A DNA stretch of 64,000 nucleotides from Deltaproteobacteria bacterium (GTDB taxonomy: Bacteria; Myxococcota_A; UBA9160; UBA4427), in NCBI GenBank assembly GCA_029261835.1, contig JAJDAO010000072.1, forward strand, positions 138,841 to 202,840, in the 5' to 3' direction. The notes below the pieces were generated by a model. The model worked only from the letters and a program-made list of their open reading frames with translations, made no database searches and was not told the origin of the DNA. Positions 25,342-34,673 of this stretch are shown one piece after another. Numbering within the stretch: the stretch's first letter is position 1; each line of letters opens with the position of its first letter. Both the position numbers and the translations under genes were made by a program.

Positions 25342-27723
25342 TCAGGTCCTGACCGATCCGGAGTGCGGTTCGGAGTCTGCTGCCGGCAGCTCCTGCGGCG
25401 GGCGCACGAAGGCGGGCTGGAGTCTGTGCAACGCAGCAGCGAGCAGCGTCACCGTGCCGAGCAGACAGACGAACATGTTGATCGACACGAGGATGCCGAG
25501 CGCCCGGTTCGGCGGAAACTCGGACGTGGCGAGCACCAGAAAGCCCGCCAGAACCACCACGGCGTTGTAGAAGATCGCGACACCCGAAGTGCTCAGCGTC
25601 TCCTGCATCGCCACCTCGGGCGACATGCCGGATCGCCGATCGCGGCGGTAGCGGAAGACGAAGTGAATGGCGTAGTCGACACCGATCCCGATACCCATCG
25701 AGCTGAGCAGAGCGGTGGTCACGCCGAGTGGCACGCCGGACCAACCAATCAGCCCGAAGTTCAGCAACGTAGCCACCGCAACGGGCATCACGGTCAGCAG
25801 GCCGGCTACGGCTGAGCGAACGAGCAGAGCGGCGAGCAGCATCACGATCGTGAGCCCGAGCACGAGACTACGCACCTGTCCCTCGATGATCAGATCGATG
25901 AACTCGTAGACGATACGCGACGAGCCGGACACGTGTGTCGCAAGGCCGAGGGGCGCGAGCTCGCGAGCCGCGTAGGCTTCGACCTCCTGCACCACGCCGC
26001 CGACGATGCGGCTCTGATCGGAATCGAGCTGGGCGCGCAGGTTCGCCATCTGGTAGGGGCTGTCGATCACGTCCTCGAAGTCATCGGGATCACCCGATAT
26101 CGAATAGAGCAGCAGGTACTGCGCGACCAGATCTCGGCTGTCGGGAATGCGGTAGGCGTCCGGGTCCTCCGGATTCATGACCTCGTTCATGCGCTGAATG
26201 AAGTCGGCAATCGAGCGCGTCTCGCCCGTGTGCTCCAAATCCTCCATGTGGCGCTGCAGCGCCACCAGCGCGCGCAGCTTCTCCGGCGACTTCCAGGCAT
26301 CCGGTTCTCCTGCATCCACCACGACCTGCAGCGGCTGTGTTGCGCCGAGATATCGCGAGAGCTCGGAGTCGGCGAGCTTCACCGGGCTGTCGCTGGGGAA
26401 ATTGCGCAGCAGGGAACCCTCGACGACGATCCGCGGGATACCCGCCCCGCCGAAGACCACGACTGCCAGCGCACCCCCGATCGCGAGCATCGGTCGGCGC
26501 AAGACCAACGGCGTCACGCTGTTGAGCAGCAGCGCCACCAGGCCGCCCTTCTCGCTCTGGCTGCGCGCGGTGCGGCGCGCGGCGCGATGGGGCAGAGGCA
26601 GCAGGCAGAGAATCGCCGGCAACAGCGTGAGCGAGAACACCATACCCGCCAGCACGCCAGCAGCGGTGAAGATCCCGAAGCCCTGAATCGGCCTCATGGG
26701 AGAGACGGCGAGCGACCCGATGCCGGCCGCGGTCGTGAGCGACGTCATCACGAGCGGTGGCGTGAGCTGCTCCATGGTGTCGAGAACGCTCTCGCGTGGC
26801 GATCGCTCGGGATGGGCCGCCACACCGAGCATGAAGTGGTGAAGAACGTGAATGCCGTTCGCCACACCGATCGCGACCAGAAGCGTGGGCATCATCGTGC
26901 TGATGGCGAAGAAGGTGACGCCGAGCCAGGCCATCAGTCCGAGCGTCCAGAGCACGGAGCTGACGACGACCAAGAGCGGCAGCACGACACCGCGCAGCGA
27001 TCTCAGCGAGAGAAAGAGCAGCAGGGCTGCGGCCACCACTACGAGCGGGAACATGTGCGCCATGTCGTTGCCCGCGAGGCGACCCATTTCGCCCTCGATG
27101 ACGGGACGGCCCGCGATGACGACGCGCTCATCCCTCAGCCCGGCGGAGGCGACGATCCGCTTCAAGTCGTGGTAGAGCTGGACCTTACTGAAGCCTTTTC
27201 GAAGCTCTCCGATGATCAGCGTGGCTCGGCCGTCACGGCTCACCACGGTGCCGAGCATCATGCGGTTCGCGAGCACGCGCTCTCGGATGGCGTCCGCCTC
27301 GGGCTGTGTGGCGGGGGGGTCTTCGAAGAAGGGCTCGACCTCCAGCACATCCTGCTTGCCGATGATGTCGTCGACCTCAGAGAGGCTGACGAGGTCCGCG
27401 TCGTCGATTGCCTCGATCTCCCCGACCGCCTGCGACAGCCGCTGCACGAGCGCCAACGTCTCGGGCGTGAAGACGCCGTGGGGGCCGTCGTTCACGACCA
27501 TCAGCAGCGCCGGGTCCGCAATGCCGAAGTATTCCTCGGCCCAATCGTTGTAGGCGGTCTCCGGGTGCTCCGCGGGAAGCATGGCGCGCACGTCGGGGTC
27601 GATATGAAGCTCTGGAAGTCGCAGGACGAGCAGGGCCGTCGCCGCCGTGAAGAGCACAACCGTCAACCAGGGCTTCGCGGTCACGGCTCGGCCCAGCGCG
27701 GCACTCGCATTCGTGAAGCTCAC
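25342..27723 (-). CDS. RND/MMPL-family exporter
   Basis: 793 residues with 12 helices in the RND arrangement: helix 1 at about 18-36, a large loop, a six-helix bundle (about 225-395), helix 7 at about 415, a second loop, and a second bundle (about 620-770). Each half carries the usual loop signature, GVANGIHVLHHF in the first and GIGVDYAIHFVFRYRRD in the second, with Asp residues for proton coupling. It belongs to the HpnN/MmpL-like group that exports lipids or hydrophobic compounds. Its ATG overlaps the stop of the upstream TetR gene (ATGA), so that regulator very probably controls it. Confidence 0.87.
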   Translation of the reverse strand: MSFTNASAALGRAVTAKPWLTVVLFTAATALLVLRLPELHIDPDVRAMLPAEHPETAYNDWAEEYFGIADPALLMVVNDGPHGVFTPETLALVQRLSQAVGEIEAIDDADLVSLSEVDDIIGKQDVLEVEPFFEDPPATQPEADAIRERVLANRMMLGTVVSRDGRATLIIGELRKGFSKVQLYHDLKRIVASAGLRDERVVIAGRPVIEGEMGRLAGNDMAHMFPLVVVAAALLLFLSLRSLRGVVLPLLVVVSSVLWTLGLMAWLGVTFFAISTMMPTLLVAIGVANGIHVLHHFMLGVAAHPERSPRESVLDTMEQLTPPLVMTSLTTAAGIGSLAVSPMRPIQGFGIFTAAGVLAGMVFSLTLLPAILCLLPLPHRAARRTARSQSEKGGLVALLLNSVTPLVLRRPMLAIGGALAVVVFGGAGIPRIVVEGSLLRNFPSDSPVKLADSELSRYLGATQPLQVVVDAGEPDAWKSPEKLRALVALQRHMEDLEHTGETRSIADFIQRMNEVMNPEDPDAYRIPDSRDLVAQYLLLYSISGDPDDFEDVIDSPYQMANLRAQLDSDQSRIVGGVVQEVEAYAARELAPLGLATHVSGSSRIVYEFIDLIIEGQVRSLVLGLTIVMLLAALLVRSAVAGLLTVMPVAVATLLNFGLIGWSGVPLGVTTALLSSMGIGIGVDYAIHFVFRYRRDRRSGMSPEVAMQETLSTSGVAIFYNAVVVLAGFLVLATSEFPPNRALGILVSINMFVCLLGTVTLLAAALHRLQPAFVRPPQELPAADSEPHSGSVRT

Positions 27724-28391
27724 GTACTCTCTCTCTCGACACGCCGTGGTGCCGTCTGGGGCGGGGGCTCGGTTCCGAGCAGCCGCCTGGCGATGGCGAG
27801 GAGCTCGCGCCGATGCTGCGCGAGGCGCTCGGGCGCCAGGGGATCAAAGGTCCCACGCGGTGCGACGATCGGCATCACGGAGACGAAGAAGACGGTCGTG
27901 CCCGCTACCGCGCTCGCCAGGTGCAGCGCATCGACCGGGTGAAAGGCGCCGCTGCGCCGACCCTCTGCCAGGACCGCCTCGGTCAGCGCCAGCATGCGGC
28001 GGGCGTGCGGAGCAAAGGGCGGTTCGCGATCGGGTGTGGCGCCCGCGATCTCGCGCAGCATCAGCCGCGCGAGCCAGGGGCGTTCGGCTATGGCGTCAAC
28101 CCAGGTCTCGAACATCGTCTCGAGGCGCTCGGCGGGTGTGCAGTCTGATTCGAAGATGGCCTCGAAGCGCTCGAGCAGATCGCCGGTCGCCTGGGTCGAC
28201 ACAGCGTCGTAGAGCGCCTGCTTGTCGCGAAAGTAGTAGACGAGGGCGGCCCGCTGAACCCCGACGCGACTCGCGACATCCTCGAGGCGGGTATCGCCAT
28301 AGCCCCGCTCGGCGAAGAGCTGGCTCGCAACCAGCAGGATGCGGGCGCGCGTCTGCTCTCCCCGGGTGCCGGCTTGGTAGGTGGCGGGCAT
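27720..28391 (-). CDS. TetR-family repressor of the RND exporter
   Basis: 223 residues. The N-terminal helix-turn-helix domain is clear: RGEQTRARILLVASQLFAERGYGDTRLEDVASRVGVQRAALVYYFRDKQALYDAV (residues about 9-63). The C-terminal helical ligand domain is of the usual size. It is translationally coupled to the RND exporter gene through a 4-base overlap. A perfect 10-bp inverted repeat ends eight bases upstream of its ATG, consistent with autoregulation. The short leader has no good ribosome-binding site, so a slightly downstream start cannot be excluded. Confidence 0.88.
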   Translation of the reverse strand: MPATYQAGTRGEQTRARILLVASQLFAERGYGDTRLEDVASRVGVQRAALVYYFRDKQALYDAVSTQATGDLLERFEAIFESDCTPAERLETMFETWVDAIAERPWLARLMLREIAGATPDREPPFAPHARRMLALTEAVLAEGRRSGAFHPVDALHLASAVAGTTVFFVSVMPIVAPRGTFDPLAPERLAQHRRELLAIARRLLGTEPPPQTAPRRVEREST

Positions 28392-28398
28392 CCGAAAA

Positions 28399-28420
28399 TT
28401 CTACTTGCGTGCAAGTAGAA
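28399..28420. promoter_or_regulatory. perfect palindromic operator for the TetR/RND operon
   Basis: Two perfect 10-base arms, TTCTACTTGC and GCAAGTAGAA, flank a GT centre (22 bp in all). It sits between the MFS gene end and the TetR start, eight bases before the TetR ATG, exactly where an autoregulatory TetR would bind. Confidence 0.75.
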
Positions 28421-28493
28421 ACTCAAGCCACCAGTCGCCCGACAATACCACCCTGCGGGGTACGGCAGTCCTGATCCGGCATCCGGATCGCGG

Positions 28494-29750
28494 CTAGCCG
28501 TCGGCAGTGAACTGCGCGCGATGGCGGTCCGGCTGGATCAGCAGGACGAAGATCGCGGCCAGGCAGAGCCCGAGGATGCAGGCGATCAGCGCCGCTTCGT
28601 AGCTGCCCGTGCGGTCGAAGATCAGACCGGCACCCGGGATGCCCACGATAATGCCGACCGCGAAGCTGCTCATCAACACACCCATGACGCGACTGAAGTG
28701 CAACTCGCCAAAGCAGCGGGCGACCAGGACCGGCATCGTGACCGCGTTGCCGCCGATGCCGATGCCGAAGCAGGCCGCATAGAGAGCCAGCAGTCGAACA
28801 TCGCGCAGACCCAGTCGCAGCATCAGCACTTCGATCAATAGCGGCCCCAGCGCCAACAGGACGAAGCTCAGCACCAGCAGCAGCCGTGGTGAGGTCCGAT
28901 CGTTCAGCCAGCCGAAGAGCAGGCGTCCCACGATGCTGCAGCCCACCGTCAACCCGTAGTAAAAGGCAGTCTGCTGCAGATTGAATCCGATCTCCTGGGT
29001 ACTCAGCGGAACGAAGTGAAAATTCATCGCCGAAACACCGATGAGCTGCAGCAAGAACACGCCCACGAGCAGCCAGAAGGTCGGCGTCCGGACGGCGAGG
29101 CCAACGGAGAGCCCCTTGACGTGGGCCGAAGAGGCAGTACCCGCCGAATCGTCCTGGCTCGCACCGTCTACCGAAAGACCGATATCCGAGGGCCAGGTCC
29201 GCACGAAGACGGCAATCAGCGGAACCACGACCAGCGCCATGACCGCGGCAGCCACGAGCCAGGCCGCGCGCCAGCCCACGAGCCGAATCAACATCTCATT
29301 GAAGGGTGGCAGCACGAACCCGCCGGCTCCGATGCCGAGCATCGTGATCCCCATCGCCCGGCCTCGGTACTCGCGAAACCAGCTCGTGACCAGTGTCTGC
29401 GCGGGCAGAATCGTGGTGGCGCCGACGGCGAGACCCGAGAAGCCCGTGATCACGTAGAGCATCCACAGGGACTGCAGATTCGCGTAGGCGAGTGAGACCA
29501 GCACGGTGAGCAACGCGCCGGCGAGCATCGTGGCGCGCGCACCGAAGCGGGCGAACAGACCACCGATCAGCGGACTCGAGAGACCCATGGTAATCGCGAA
29601 CAGCGCGGCGCTGCTCGAGATCTGGGTAATGCTCCAGCCGAACTCCTGCTGCAGGGATTCAATGAAGACGGGGAAGACGTAGAGACCGCCACCCGCAGTG
29701 AAGAAGAGGATGACGCATAGAGCCCAGACCAGCTTCCAACCGTGAAACAC
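28494..29750 (-). CDS. MFS transporter (oxalate/formate or monocarboxylate type)
   Basis: 418 residues with 12 helices. The opening MFHGWKLVWALCVILFFTAGGGLYVFPVFIESLQQEFGWS is typical of the OFA/monocarboxylate-porter branch of the MFS. Other marks are the loop GGLFARFGARATMLAG, AQTLVTSWFREYRGRAMGITMLGIGAGGF, and FGWLNDRTSPR in the second half. It likely carries a carboxylate anion across the inner membrane. It lies upstream of the TetR/RND pair on the same strand with 102 bases between, and it is divergent from aroB. Confidence 0.83.
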   Translation of the reverse strand: MFHGWKLVWALCVILFFTAGGGLYVFPVFIESLQQEFGWSITQISSSAALFAITMGLSSPLIGGLFARFGARATMLAGALLTVLVSLAYANLQSLWMLYVITGFSGLAVGATTILPAQTLVTSWFREYRGRAMGITMLGIGAGGFVLPPFNEMLIRLVGWRAAWLVAAAVMALVVVPLIAVFVRTWPSDIGLSVDGASQDDSAGTASSAHVKGLSVGLAVRTPTFWLLVGVFLLQLIGVSAMNFHFVPLSTQEIGFNLQQTAFYYGLTVGCSIVGRLLFGWLNDRTSPRLLLVLSFVLLALGPLLIEVLMLRLGLRDVRLLALYAACFGIGIGGNAVTMPVLVARCFGELHFSRVMGVLMSSFAVGIIVGIPGAGLIFDRTGSYEAALIACILGLCLAAIFVLLIQPDRHRAQFTADG

Positions 29751-29854
29751 CCCACCCCCGCGTCACGCGCTCTTGGCGAACCTCGGAAACCCCGCATGGG
29801 CGCACGCGAGCCTAGCAGCCCCTGGCTCGGCGGGCCGGAGGCACCCATCCGTGC

Positions 29855-29860
29855 TAGACA
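29855..29860 (+). promoter_or_regulatory. extended -10 box for aroB
   Basis: TAGACA preceded by TGC fits TGn plus -10. It ends 10 bases before the aroB ATG, so a transcript from it would have almost no leader. Confidence 0.4.
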
Positions 29861-29870
29861 AGCGCACACC

Positions 29871-30956
29871 ATGGCCCGTGTGACGATCGAGCTGCCGCAG
29901 TGTCGTTACGACGTCGTGATCGAGCCCGGCGCGCTCGAGAATGTCGGCGAGACGGTGAGATCACGGGCACCCCATGATCGCTGCGCGCTGCTGGCCGATC
30001 GGACGGTGTCCGATCTTCACGGGAGATCGGTCGAGCACTCGCTTCGCCGGGCGGGCTACGAGCCCGTCACGAGTGCCCTCGAGCTCGGCGAGGCCAACAA
30101 GACATTTGACACCGTGCAGCGCCTCTACGATGTGCTGTTGGATGGGCGGCTCGAACGCCGTTCCCCGGTGATCGCACTCGGTGGCGGCGTGACGGGTGAT
30201 ACCGCCGGCTTCGTCGCCGCGACGTATCTACGTGGTGTACCCCTTGTCCAGTGCCCGACGACGCTGCTCGCGATGGTCGACTCGAGTGTCGGAGGCAAGA
30301 CGGGCGTGAACGTGCCGCAGGGGAAGAATCTGATCGGCGCCTTCTACCAACCCGTCGCAGTCGTGATCGATCCTCTGGTTCTCGCCACGCTGCCGCCGCG
30401 CGCGCTTCGCTGCGGGCTGGCAGAGTGCGTGAAACACGGCGTCATTCGCGATGAATCGCTCTTCGAGTTCATACGGGCAAGACTGCCGCAGATTCTGGCG
30501 GCGGACCCCGAGACGATGGTCGAGCTCGTGCGACGCAATATCGAGATCAAGGCAGCCGTGGTGATGCAGGACGAACGTGAGACGGGTGTGAGAGCTCATC
30601 TCAACTTTGGCCACACCTTTGCCCACGCGATCGAAGCCACGACCGGCTACGGGAAGATCGAACATGGAGAGGCGGTGAGCCTGGGCATGCTGGCAGCCAC
30701 GCGCACCGCCGTGGAGCTCGATCTGTGCGACAAAGCACTGCTGCAACGGTTGGAGGCACTGCTGCAGGCGGCCGACATGCCGGTACGAGTCGAGCTTCCA
30801 CCCGACGACGAACTCACCGCCGCCATGCAGCTCGACAAGAAGGTGTCGGGCGGGCGAACGCGCTTCGTACTCCCCGACCGCATGGGGAACGTCGTGGTGC
30901 GAGACGATGTCCCGCCCGGCTGTGTTCGGGCGGGCTGGCGGGAGATCCGCCGCTAG
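29871..30956 (+). CDS. aroB: 3-dehydroquinate synthase
   Basis: 361 residues. The NAD-binding glycine loop is IALGGGVTGDTAGFVAATYLRG, followed by the substrate-binding TTLLAMVDSSVGGKTGVN. The zinc ligands lie in LAECVKHGVI (Glu), HLNFGHTFAHAIE (His) and HGEAVSLGM (His). It converts DAHP to 3-dehydroquinate in the shikimate pathway. Length and order match the family. No other aro gene is adjacent, so it is a lone shikimate gene, followed 13 bases later by the carboxylesterase gene. Confidence 0.95.
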   Translation: MARVTIELPQCRYDVVIEPGALENVGETVRSRAPHDRCALLADRTVSDLHGRSVEHSLRRAGYEPVTSALELGEANKTFDTVQRLYDVLLDGRLERRSPVIALGGGVTGDTAGFVAATYLRGVPLVQCPTTLLAMVDSSVGGKTGVNVPQGKNLIGAFYQPVAVVIDPLVLATLPPRALRCGLAECVKHGVIRDESLFEFIRARLPQILAADPETMVELVRRNIEIKAAVVMQDERETGVRAHLNFGHTFAHAIEATTGYGKIEHGEAVSLGMLAATRTAVELDLCDKALLQRLEALLQAADMPVRVELPPDDELTAAMQLDKKVSGGRTRFVLPDRMGNVVVRDDVPPGCVRAGWREIRR

Positions 30957-30969
30957 GCGGGAGGCCAGA

Positions 30970-32505
30970 ATGGAGCCCACGGTCGAAACCAGTTGCGGCA
31001 GAATCTCCGGGAGCGAGAGCCGTGGCATTCGGCTCTTCAAGGGGATCCCGTACGCCCGCCCACCGGAGGAACATCTTCGCTTCCAGCCGCCGTGCCCGCC
31101 CGAACCATGGACCGGTGTCCGCAAGACCATCCGCCCGGGGCCGGTGCCCGTTCAGGCCAGCGTTCCCTGGCTCAGCTTCCTCAACGCCGGGGGTGCCCGG
31201 CAGTCGGAGGACTGTCTCTATCTGAATGTCTGGACGCCAGGCGTCGACCATGGCAAGCGCCCGGTACTGGTCTGGGTGCACGGAGGTGGCTTCCTGATCG
31301 GCGCCGGCTCGACCCGCGTCTACGAAGGCAGCCTGCTCTCTCGCCGCGGCGACATGGTCGTCGTCACTCTCAACTACCGACTGGGCGCACTGGGCTACGT
31401 CCACCTGAATGATGCCTGCGGCGCTGGCTTCGAGCATGCGACGAACGCCGGCGTGCGCGACCAGATCGCCGCCCTCGAGTGGGTGCGCGACAACATCGAA
31501 CGCTTCGGCGGCGACCCCGGCAACGTGACACTCTGCGGGCAGTCGGCCGGCGCGATGAGCATCGGCGCCCTGCTCGGCTCACCGAAGGGGCGCGGTCTCT
31601 TTCGGCGCGCCATCTGCCAGAGCGGTGCGGCCCACAACGTACACTCACGTGAGCGTGCTCGCGAGATCGCGGAGATCTTCCTGCACGAACTGGGCAACCC
31701 GTCCCGCGACCCCAAGACGCTCGGAAGCATTCCGGTCGACCGCGTACTCAAGGCGCAGGGCGCCACCAATCGGCGTCTCACGAGTCTGGCCAATCTGATG
31801 GTCCTGGTCCCCAGCATCGATGACGACCTGATCCCAAAGCCCCCGATCGAGGCCGTTCGACGGGGTGATACGGCGGGCGTTCCCCTGCTGATCGGAACGA
31901 CGCTCGATGAGTGGAAGCTGTTCAGTGCCATCGATTCCGGCCTCCCCACTCTTTCGGAGGGGCAGCTCGTAGATCGCTTGGCACAGGTGCTGCCCGCCGT
32001 CGGCCCTCACGTGCCGGAGCCGGAAACAGCCGCCAGACTGTATCGTGAAGCCGTGCGCTCACGCGGCGGCAAGACGAGCGCCTTCGAGGTCTGGAGCGCC
32101 TTTCAGTCGGCGCGTGTCTTCCACTTTCCGGCCTCCCTGCTCGCCGAGAGCCAGGCGGCCTCTGGCGCCGACGTCTATTCGTATCTCTTCACCTGGCGGC
32201 CGCCCGCCCTGCGACGAACACTCGGCGCCTGCCACGCGCTCGACCTGCCGTTCATCTTTGGTCTGACGGGCCACCCGGCGGCGCGCGCCTTCACGGGCTT
32301 CGCCGGCTCGGCGAGTCGTCTCTCGACCCGCATGCAGCAGGCGTGGATCAGCTTCGCTCACACCGGCTACCCAGGCCATGAGCGCTTGCCCTCCTGGGAT
32401 CCGTACGACGGCAGGGCGCGCGCCACCATGATCTTCGGCCGAGAGTGCTCCATCGCCGACGCCCCGCTCGACAGCGAGCGACAGCTCCTGGCGAGCTGGG
32501 CTTGA
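30970..32505 (+). CDS. type B carboxylesterase
   Basis: 511 residues. Visible marks are the opening GRISGSESRGIRLFKGIPYA, EDCLYLNVWTP, the oxyanion-hole HGGGFLIGAG, and the nucleophile elbow VTLCGQSAGAMSIGALL (GQSAG, Ser). The acid and His of the triad would be in DEWKLF and the ACHALDLPFIFG segments. It hydrolyses carboxylic esters; no signal peptide is seen, so it is probably cytoplasmic. The ATG at 30970 follows aroB by 13 bases; a longer frame overlaps aroB and is not needed for the fold. Confidence 0.88.
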   Translation: MEPTVETSCGRISGSESRGIRLFKGIPYARPPEEHLRFQPPCPPEPWTGVRKTIRPGPVPVQASVPWLSFLNAGGARQSEDCLYLNVWTPGVDHGKRPVLVWVHGGGFLIGAGSTRVYEGSLLSRRGDMVVVTLNYRLGALGYVHLNDACGAGFEHATNAGVRDQIAALEWVRDNIERFGGDPGNVTLCGQSAGAMSIGALLGSPKGRGLFRRAICQSGAAHNVHSRERAREIAEIFLHELGNPSRDPKTLGSIPVDRVLKAQGATNRRLTSLANLMVLVPSIDDDLIPKPPIEAVRRGDTAGVPLLIGTTLDEWKLFSAIDSGLPTLSEGQLVDRLAQVLPAVGPHVPEPETAARLYREAVRSRGGKTSAFEVWSAFQSARVFHFPASLLAESQAASGADVYSYLFTWRPPALRRTLGACHALDLPFIFGLTGHPAARAFTGFAGSASRLSTRMQQAWISFAHTGYPGHERLPSWDPYDGRARATMIFGRECSIADAPLDSERQLLASWA

Positions 32506-32576
32506 TCGCGCTGAAAGCGACGTTGTAGCCTGTGGCCAAAGAGGGGCATCGATTGGAGCGAAAAGGAGACCACCCC

Positions 32577-32987
32577 ATGCACAAAGCAGGAGAGATCGCG
32601 ACCATCGGATCCGTGATGACCCCCTTTGCCCTCGCGGTCGCGATCGATCAGCCACTCCGAATCGCCGAAGACATGATGATTGACAACGAAGTGCGTCATC
32701 TGGCCGTGACGGATACCGACTCACTCGTCGGGGTGATCTCGGATCGCGATATCGCCTTCACGGCGAACTCGCCGGAAACCGGTCTGCGTGATCGCCTGCG
32801 TGTGAGAGACGTATGTTCCCTCGACCTGTATGCAGTCGAGGTCAGTGAACCACTGGAGCGCGTACTCACGGAGATGGCGGAGAGACACATCGGCTCGGTG
32901 ATCATCACCGAGAACGACAAGATCTCCGGCATTTTCACCGCCACGGACGCTTGCCGCTGCTTCGCACAGTTTCTGCGCGCGAGCTGA
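32577..32987 (+). CDS. tandem CBS-domain protein
   Basis: 136 residues. Two CBS motifs make up almost the whole protein: GSVMTPFALAVAIDQPL with VRHLAVTDTDSLVGVISDRDIA, then VRDVCSLDLYAVEVSEPLERVL with HIGSVIITENDKISGIFTATDA. Such stand-alone pairs bind adenine nucleotides and regulate partner enzymes or transporters. An AAGGAG box sits eight bases before the ATG at 32577. It follows the carboxylesterase gene by about 70 bases. Confidence 0.85.
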   Translation: MHKAGEIATIGSVMTPFALAVAIDQPLRIAEDMMIDNEVRHLAVTDTDSLVGVISDRDIAFTANSPETGLRDRLRVRDVCSLDLYAVEVSEPLERVLTEMAERHIGSVIITENDKISGIFTATDACRCFAQFLRAS

Positions 32988-33049
32988 TCCGCGTCGCGCC
33001 CGTTGGCCCATTCTCGGCGCCCACGTGGTGCCTCATCGGGGAATCGAAG

Positions 33050-33580
33050 ATGGCCACTCGTATCAGAAGAGCCTCAGAGCAACAGGCGATCGTGTCACCG
33101 GGAAGTGTGCTGAGCCTGCTCTTCCTGCTGCTCGTCTCGAGCAGCGCACTCTCGCCGCCGCTCTCCGCCGAGCCGAACACCGCCATCCCGCCGGGCGAGG
33201 ACTTCGGCGCGGGGCTCTCGCTCGAGAACCTGGTCGACCTGAGCGATGTCGTCGCTCACCCGGAGCGCTACGCCGACGAGCCCGTCCTGGTGCGGGGCCG
33301 CATCGCAGAAGTCTGTCAGCGCCGCGGCTGCTGGACCGTACTGAGCGAGGGGGATACGACTCTGCGAGTTCGCTTCAAGGACTACGCCTTCTTCCTTCCG
33401 AAGGATTGCAGCGGAAAGCAGGCCTACGTGGAGGGCGTCGTGAAGCTCGAAACGCTGAGCGAGAAGATGGCCCGCCACTATGCGAGCGAATCGCGCGACG
33501 GAGATCCCTCGGCGATCCACGGCCCCCAGCGTGTCGTCGGGTTCACGGCCTCCGGTGTTCGTCTGATCGGTACGAAGTAG
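33050..33580 (+). CDS. DUF4920-type exported protein
   Basis: 176 residues. A signal peptide-like hydrophobic stretch occupies about residues 15-40 (LSLLFLLLVSSSALSPPLSA). The mature part contains DEPVLVRGRIAEVCQRRGCWTVLSEGDTTLRVRFKDYAFFLPKDCSGKQAYVEG, the OB-fold-like DUF4920 core with three conserved Cys (EVC, GCW, DCS). This domain family has no proven function; its sequence hints at metal or redox binding in the periplasm. The ATG at 33050 gives a proper signal peptide. It converges with the leftward SDR gene. Confidence 0.75.
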   Translation: MATRIRRASEQQAIVSPGSVLSLLFLLLVSSSALSPPLSAEPNTAIPPGEDFGAGLSLENLVDLSDVVAHPERYADEPVLVRGRIAEVCQRRGCWTVLSEGDTTLRVRFKDYAFFLPKDCSGKQAYVEGVVKLETLSEKMARHYASESRDGDPSAIHGPQRVVGFTASGVRLIGTK

Positions 33581-33589
33581 GGCCGCCCG

Positions 33590-34423
33590 TCACACAGCGC
33601 GTTCGAGCACCTTGCGGAGATGCTCCCTCAGTGGCTCCGCTCCCGCCGCCTTGGCACGGTCGATCTGTTCGACTTCTTCAGGTACGTACCAGTGAAGACG
33701 ATCCGAGTCGTAGGCCTGCCAGACGCACTCCGCCACACTCTTGGGCTGCATCATCCGGAAGGGGCCGTCCGGTGTCGCCGAGTCGCGGATCGTGACCGTT
33801 GAACGACCATCATCCCCGTGTCCCATGCCGGTATCCAGGATCGGCGTATCGATGATACCGGGCAACACGTCCGCGACCCGCACGCCATGGCGTTCGAACT
33901 CGACGCTCAACGCCTCCGTCAGCCCCTTGACCGCGAACTTGGTCGCGGCGTACATCGCCAGCCGAGGCATGCCGTAGGTAGCCGCTGAAGACGAAGTACT
34001 GAAGCACAGTGAACCGGGCGTGCGGGTGAGCAGTGGGAGCGCGGCGTAGATGCCGTTCACCACGCCGATGAAGTTGACCTGGACCACGCGCAGGGCCGCC
34101 TCGTGCGGCACCTCTTCGAACCAGCCCCCTTCACCGATACCCGCATTGTTGAAGAGGATATCGAGACGATTCCCCGTGACATCGGCGAACTCCGCGACCG
34201 CCCTGTCGTAGTCGACCTTGTCGCTGACATCGAGACAACGCGTTAGGCAGCCGTCGGAACCGATATCGCTCGCGATAGTGGCCAGCCCCTGCTGATCGAT
34301 ATCATATGCCCCGACAAACCAGCCCCGCTCGGCAAATAGCTCCGCGGTCGCACGCCCGATGCCACTCGCTGCACCGGTAATGAAAATGCACTTCCGACCA
34401 TCCGACTCGCCCGTCGCCTGCAT
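33590..34423 (-). CDS. short-chain dehydrogenase/reductase
   Basis: 277 residues of the classical SDR family. The cofactor loop is FITGAASGIGRATAELF, an Asp in GAYDIDQQG suggests NAD(H), then ILFNNAGIGEGG, catalytic Ser in CFSTSSSAATYG and the YAATK catalytic Tyr-Lys. AGGAG lies eight bases upstream of the ATG at 34423. It oxidises or reduces an alcohol/ketone of unknown identity. It stands alone, convergent with the DUF4920 gene and divergent from the TPR protein gene. Confidence 0.87.
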   Translation of the reverse strand: MQATGESDGRKCIFITGAASGIGRATAELFAERGWFVGAYDIDQQGLATIASDIGSDGCLTRCLDVSDKVDYDRAVAEFADVTGNRLDILFNNAGIGEGGWFEEVPHEAALRVVQVNFIGVVNGIYAALPLLTRTPGSLCFSTSSSAATYGMPRLAMYAATKFAVKGLTEALSVEFERHGVRVADVLPGIIDTPILDTGMGHGDDGRSTVTIRDSATPDGPFRMMQPKSVAECVWQAYDSDRLHWYVPEEVEQIDRAKAAGAEPLREHLRKVLERAV

Positions 34424-34673
34424 GTCGCACTCCTTCCCTCTCTGGGGCATTCTATCACCGGCGGGGATCCCCACACCTCCTCTCCCTGCGAGGACCCAAC
34501 AAGCGAGCTGCCGTGGGCTTCTGGGACGCTAAGATCCCCCCGCTGTGCTGCCGATGAGCCGGGAGGCCATTGGCCCGCCAGTGCGCCGCGATGCCATGAG
34601 TGGGCGCGCCGCGGAAGCGACAGAGTGGAAGCCGAGAACCGCACGGCTCTACTGGCGCGAGGAGAGCAGTCGG

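Noticed and set aside
25933-27942. Long open frame (about 670 codons) on the forward strand opposite the first RND exporter
   Set aside because: Its translation is rich in Arg, His and Gln with no domain, and it mirrors a clear RND/MMPL protein. GC-rich codon bias leaves antisense frames open.
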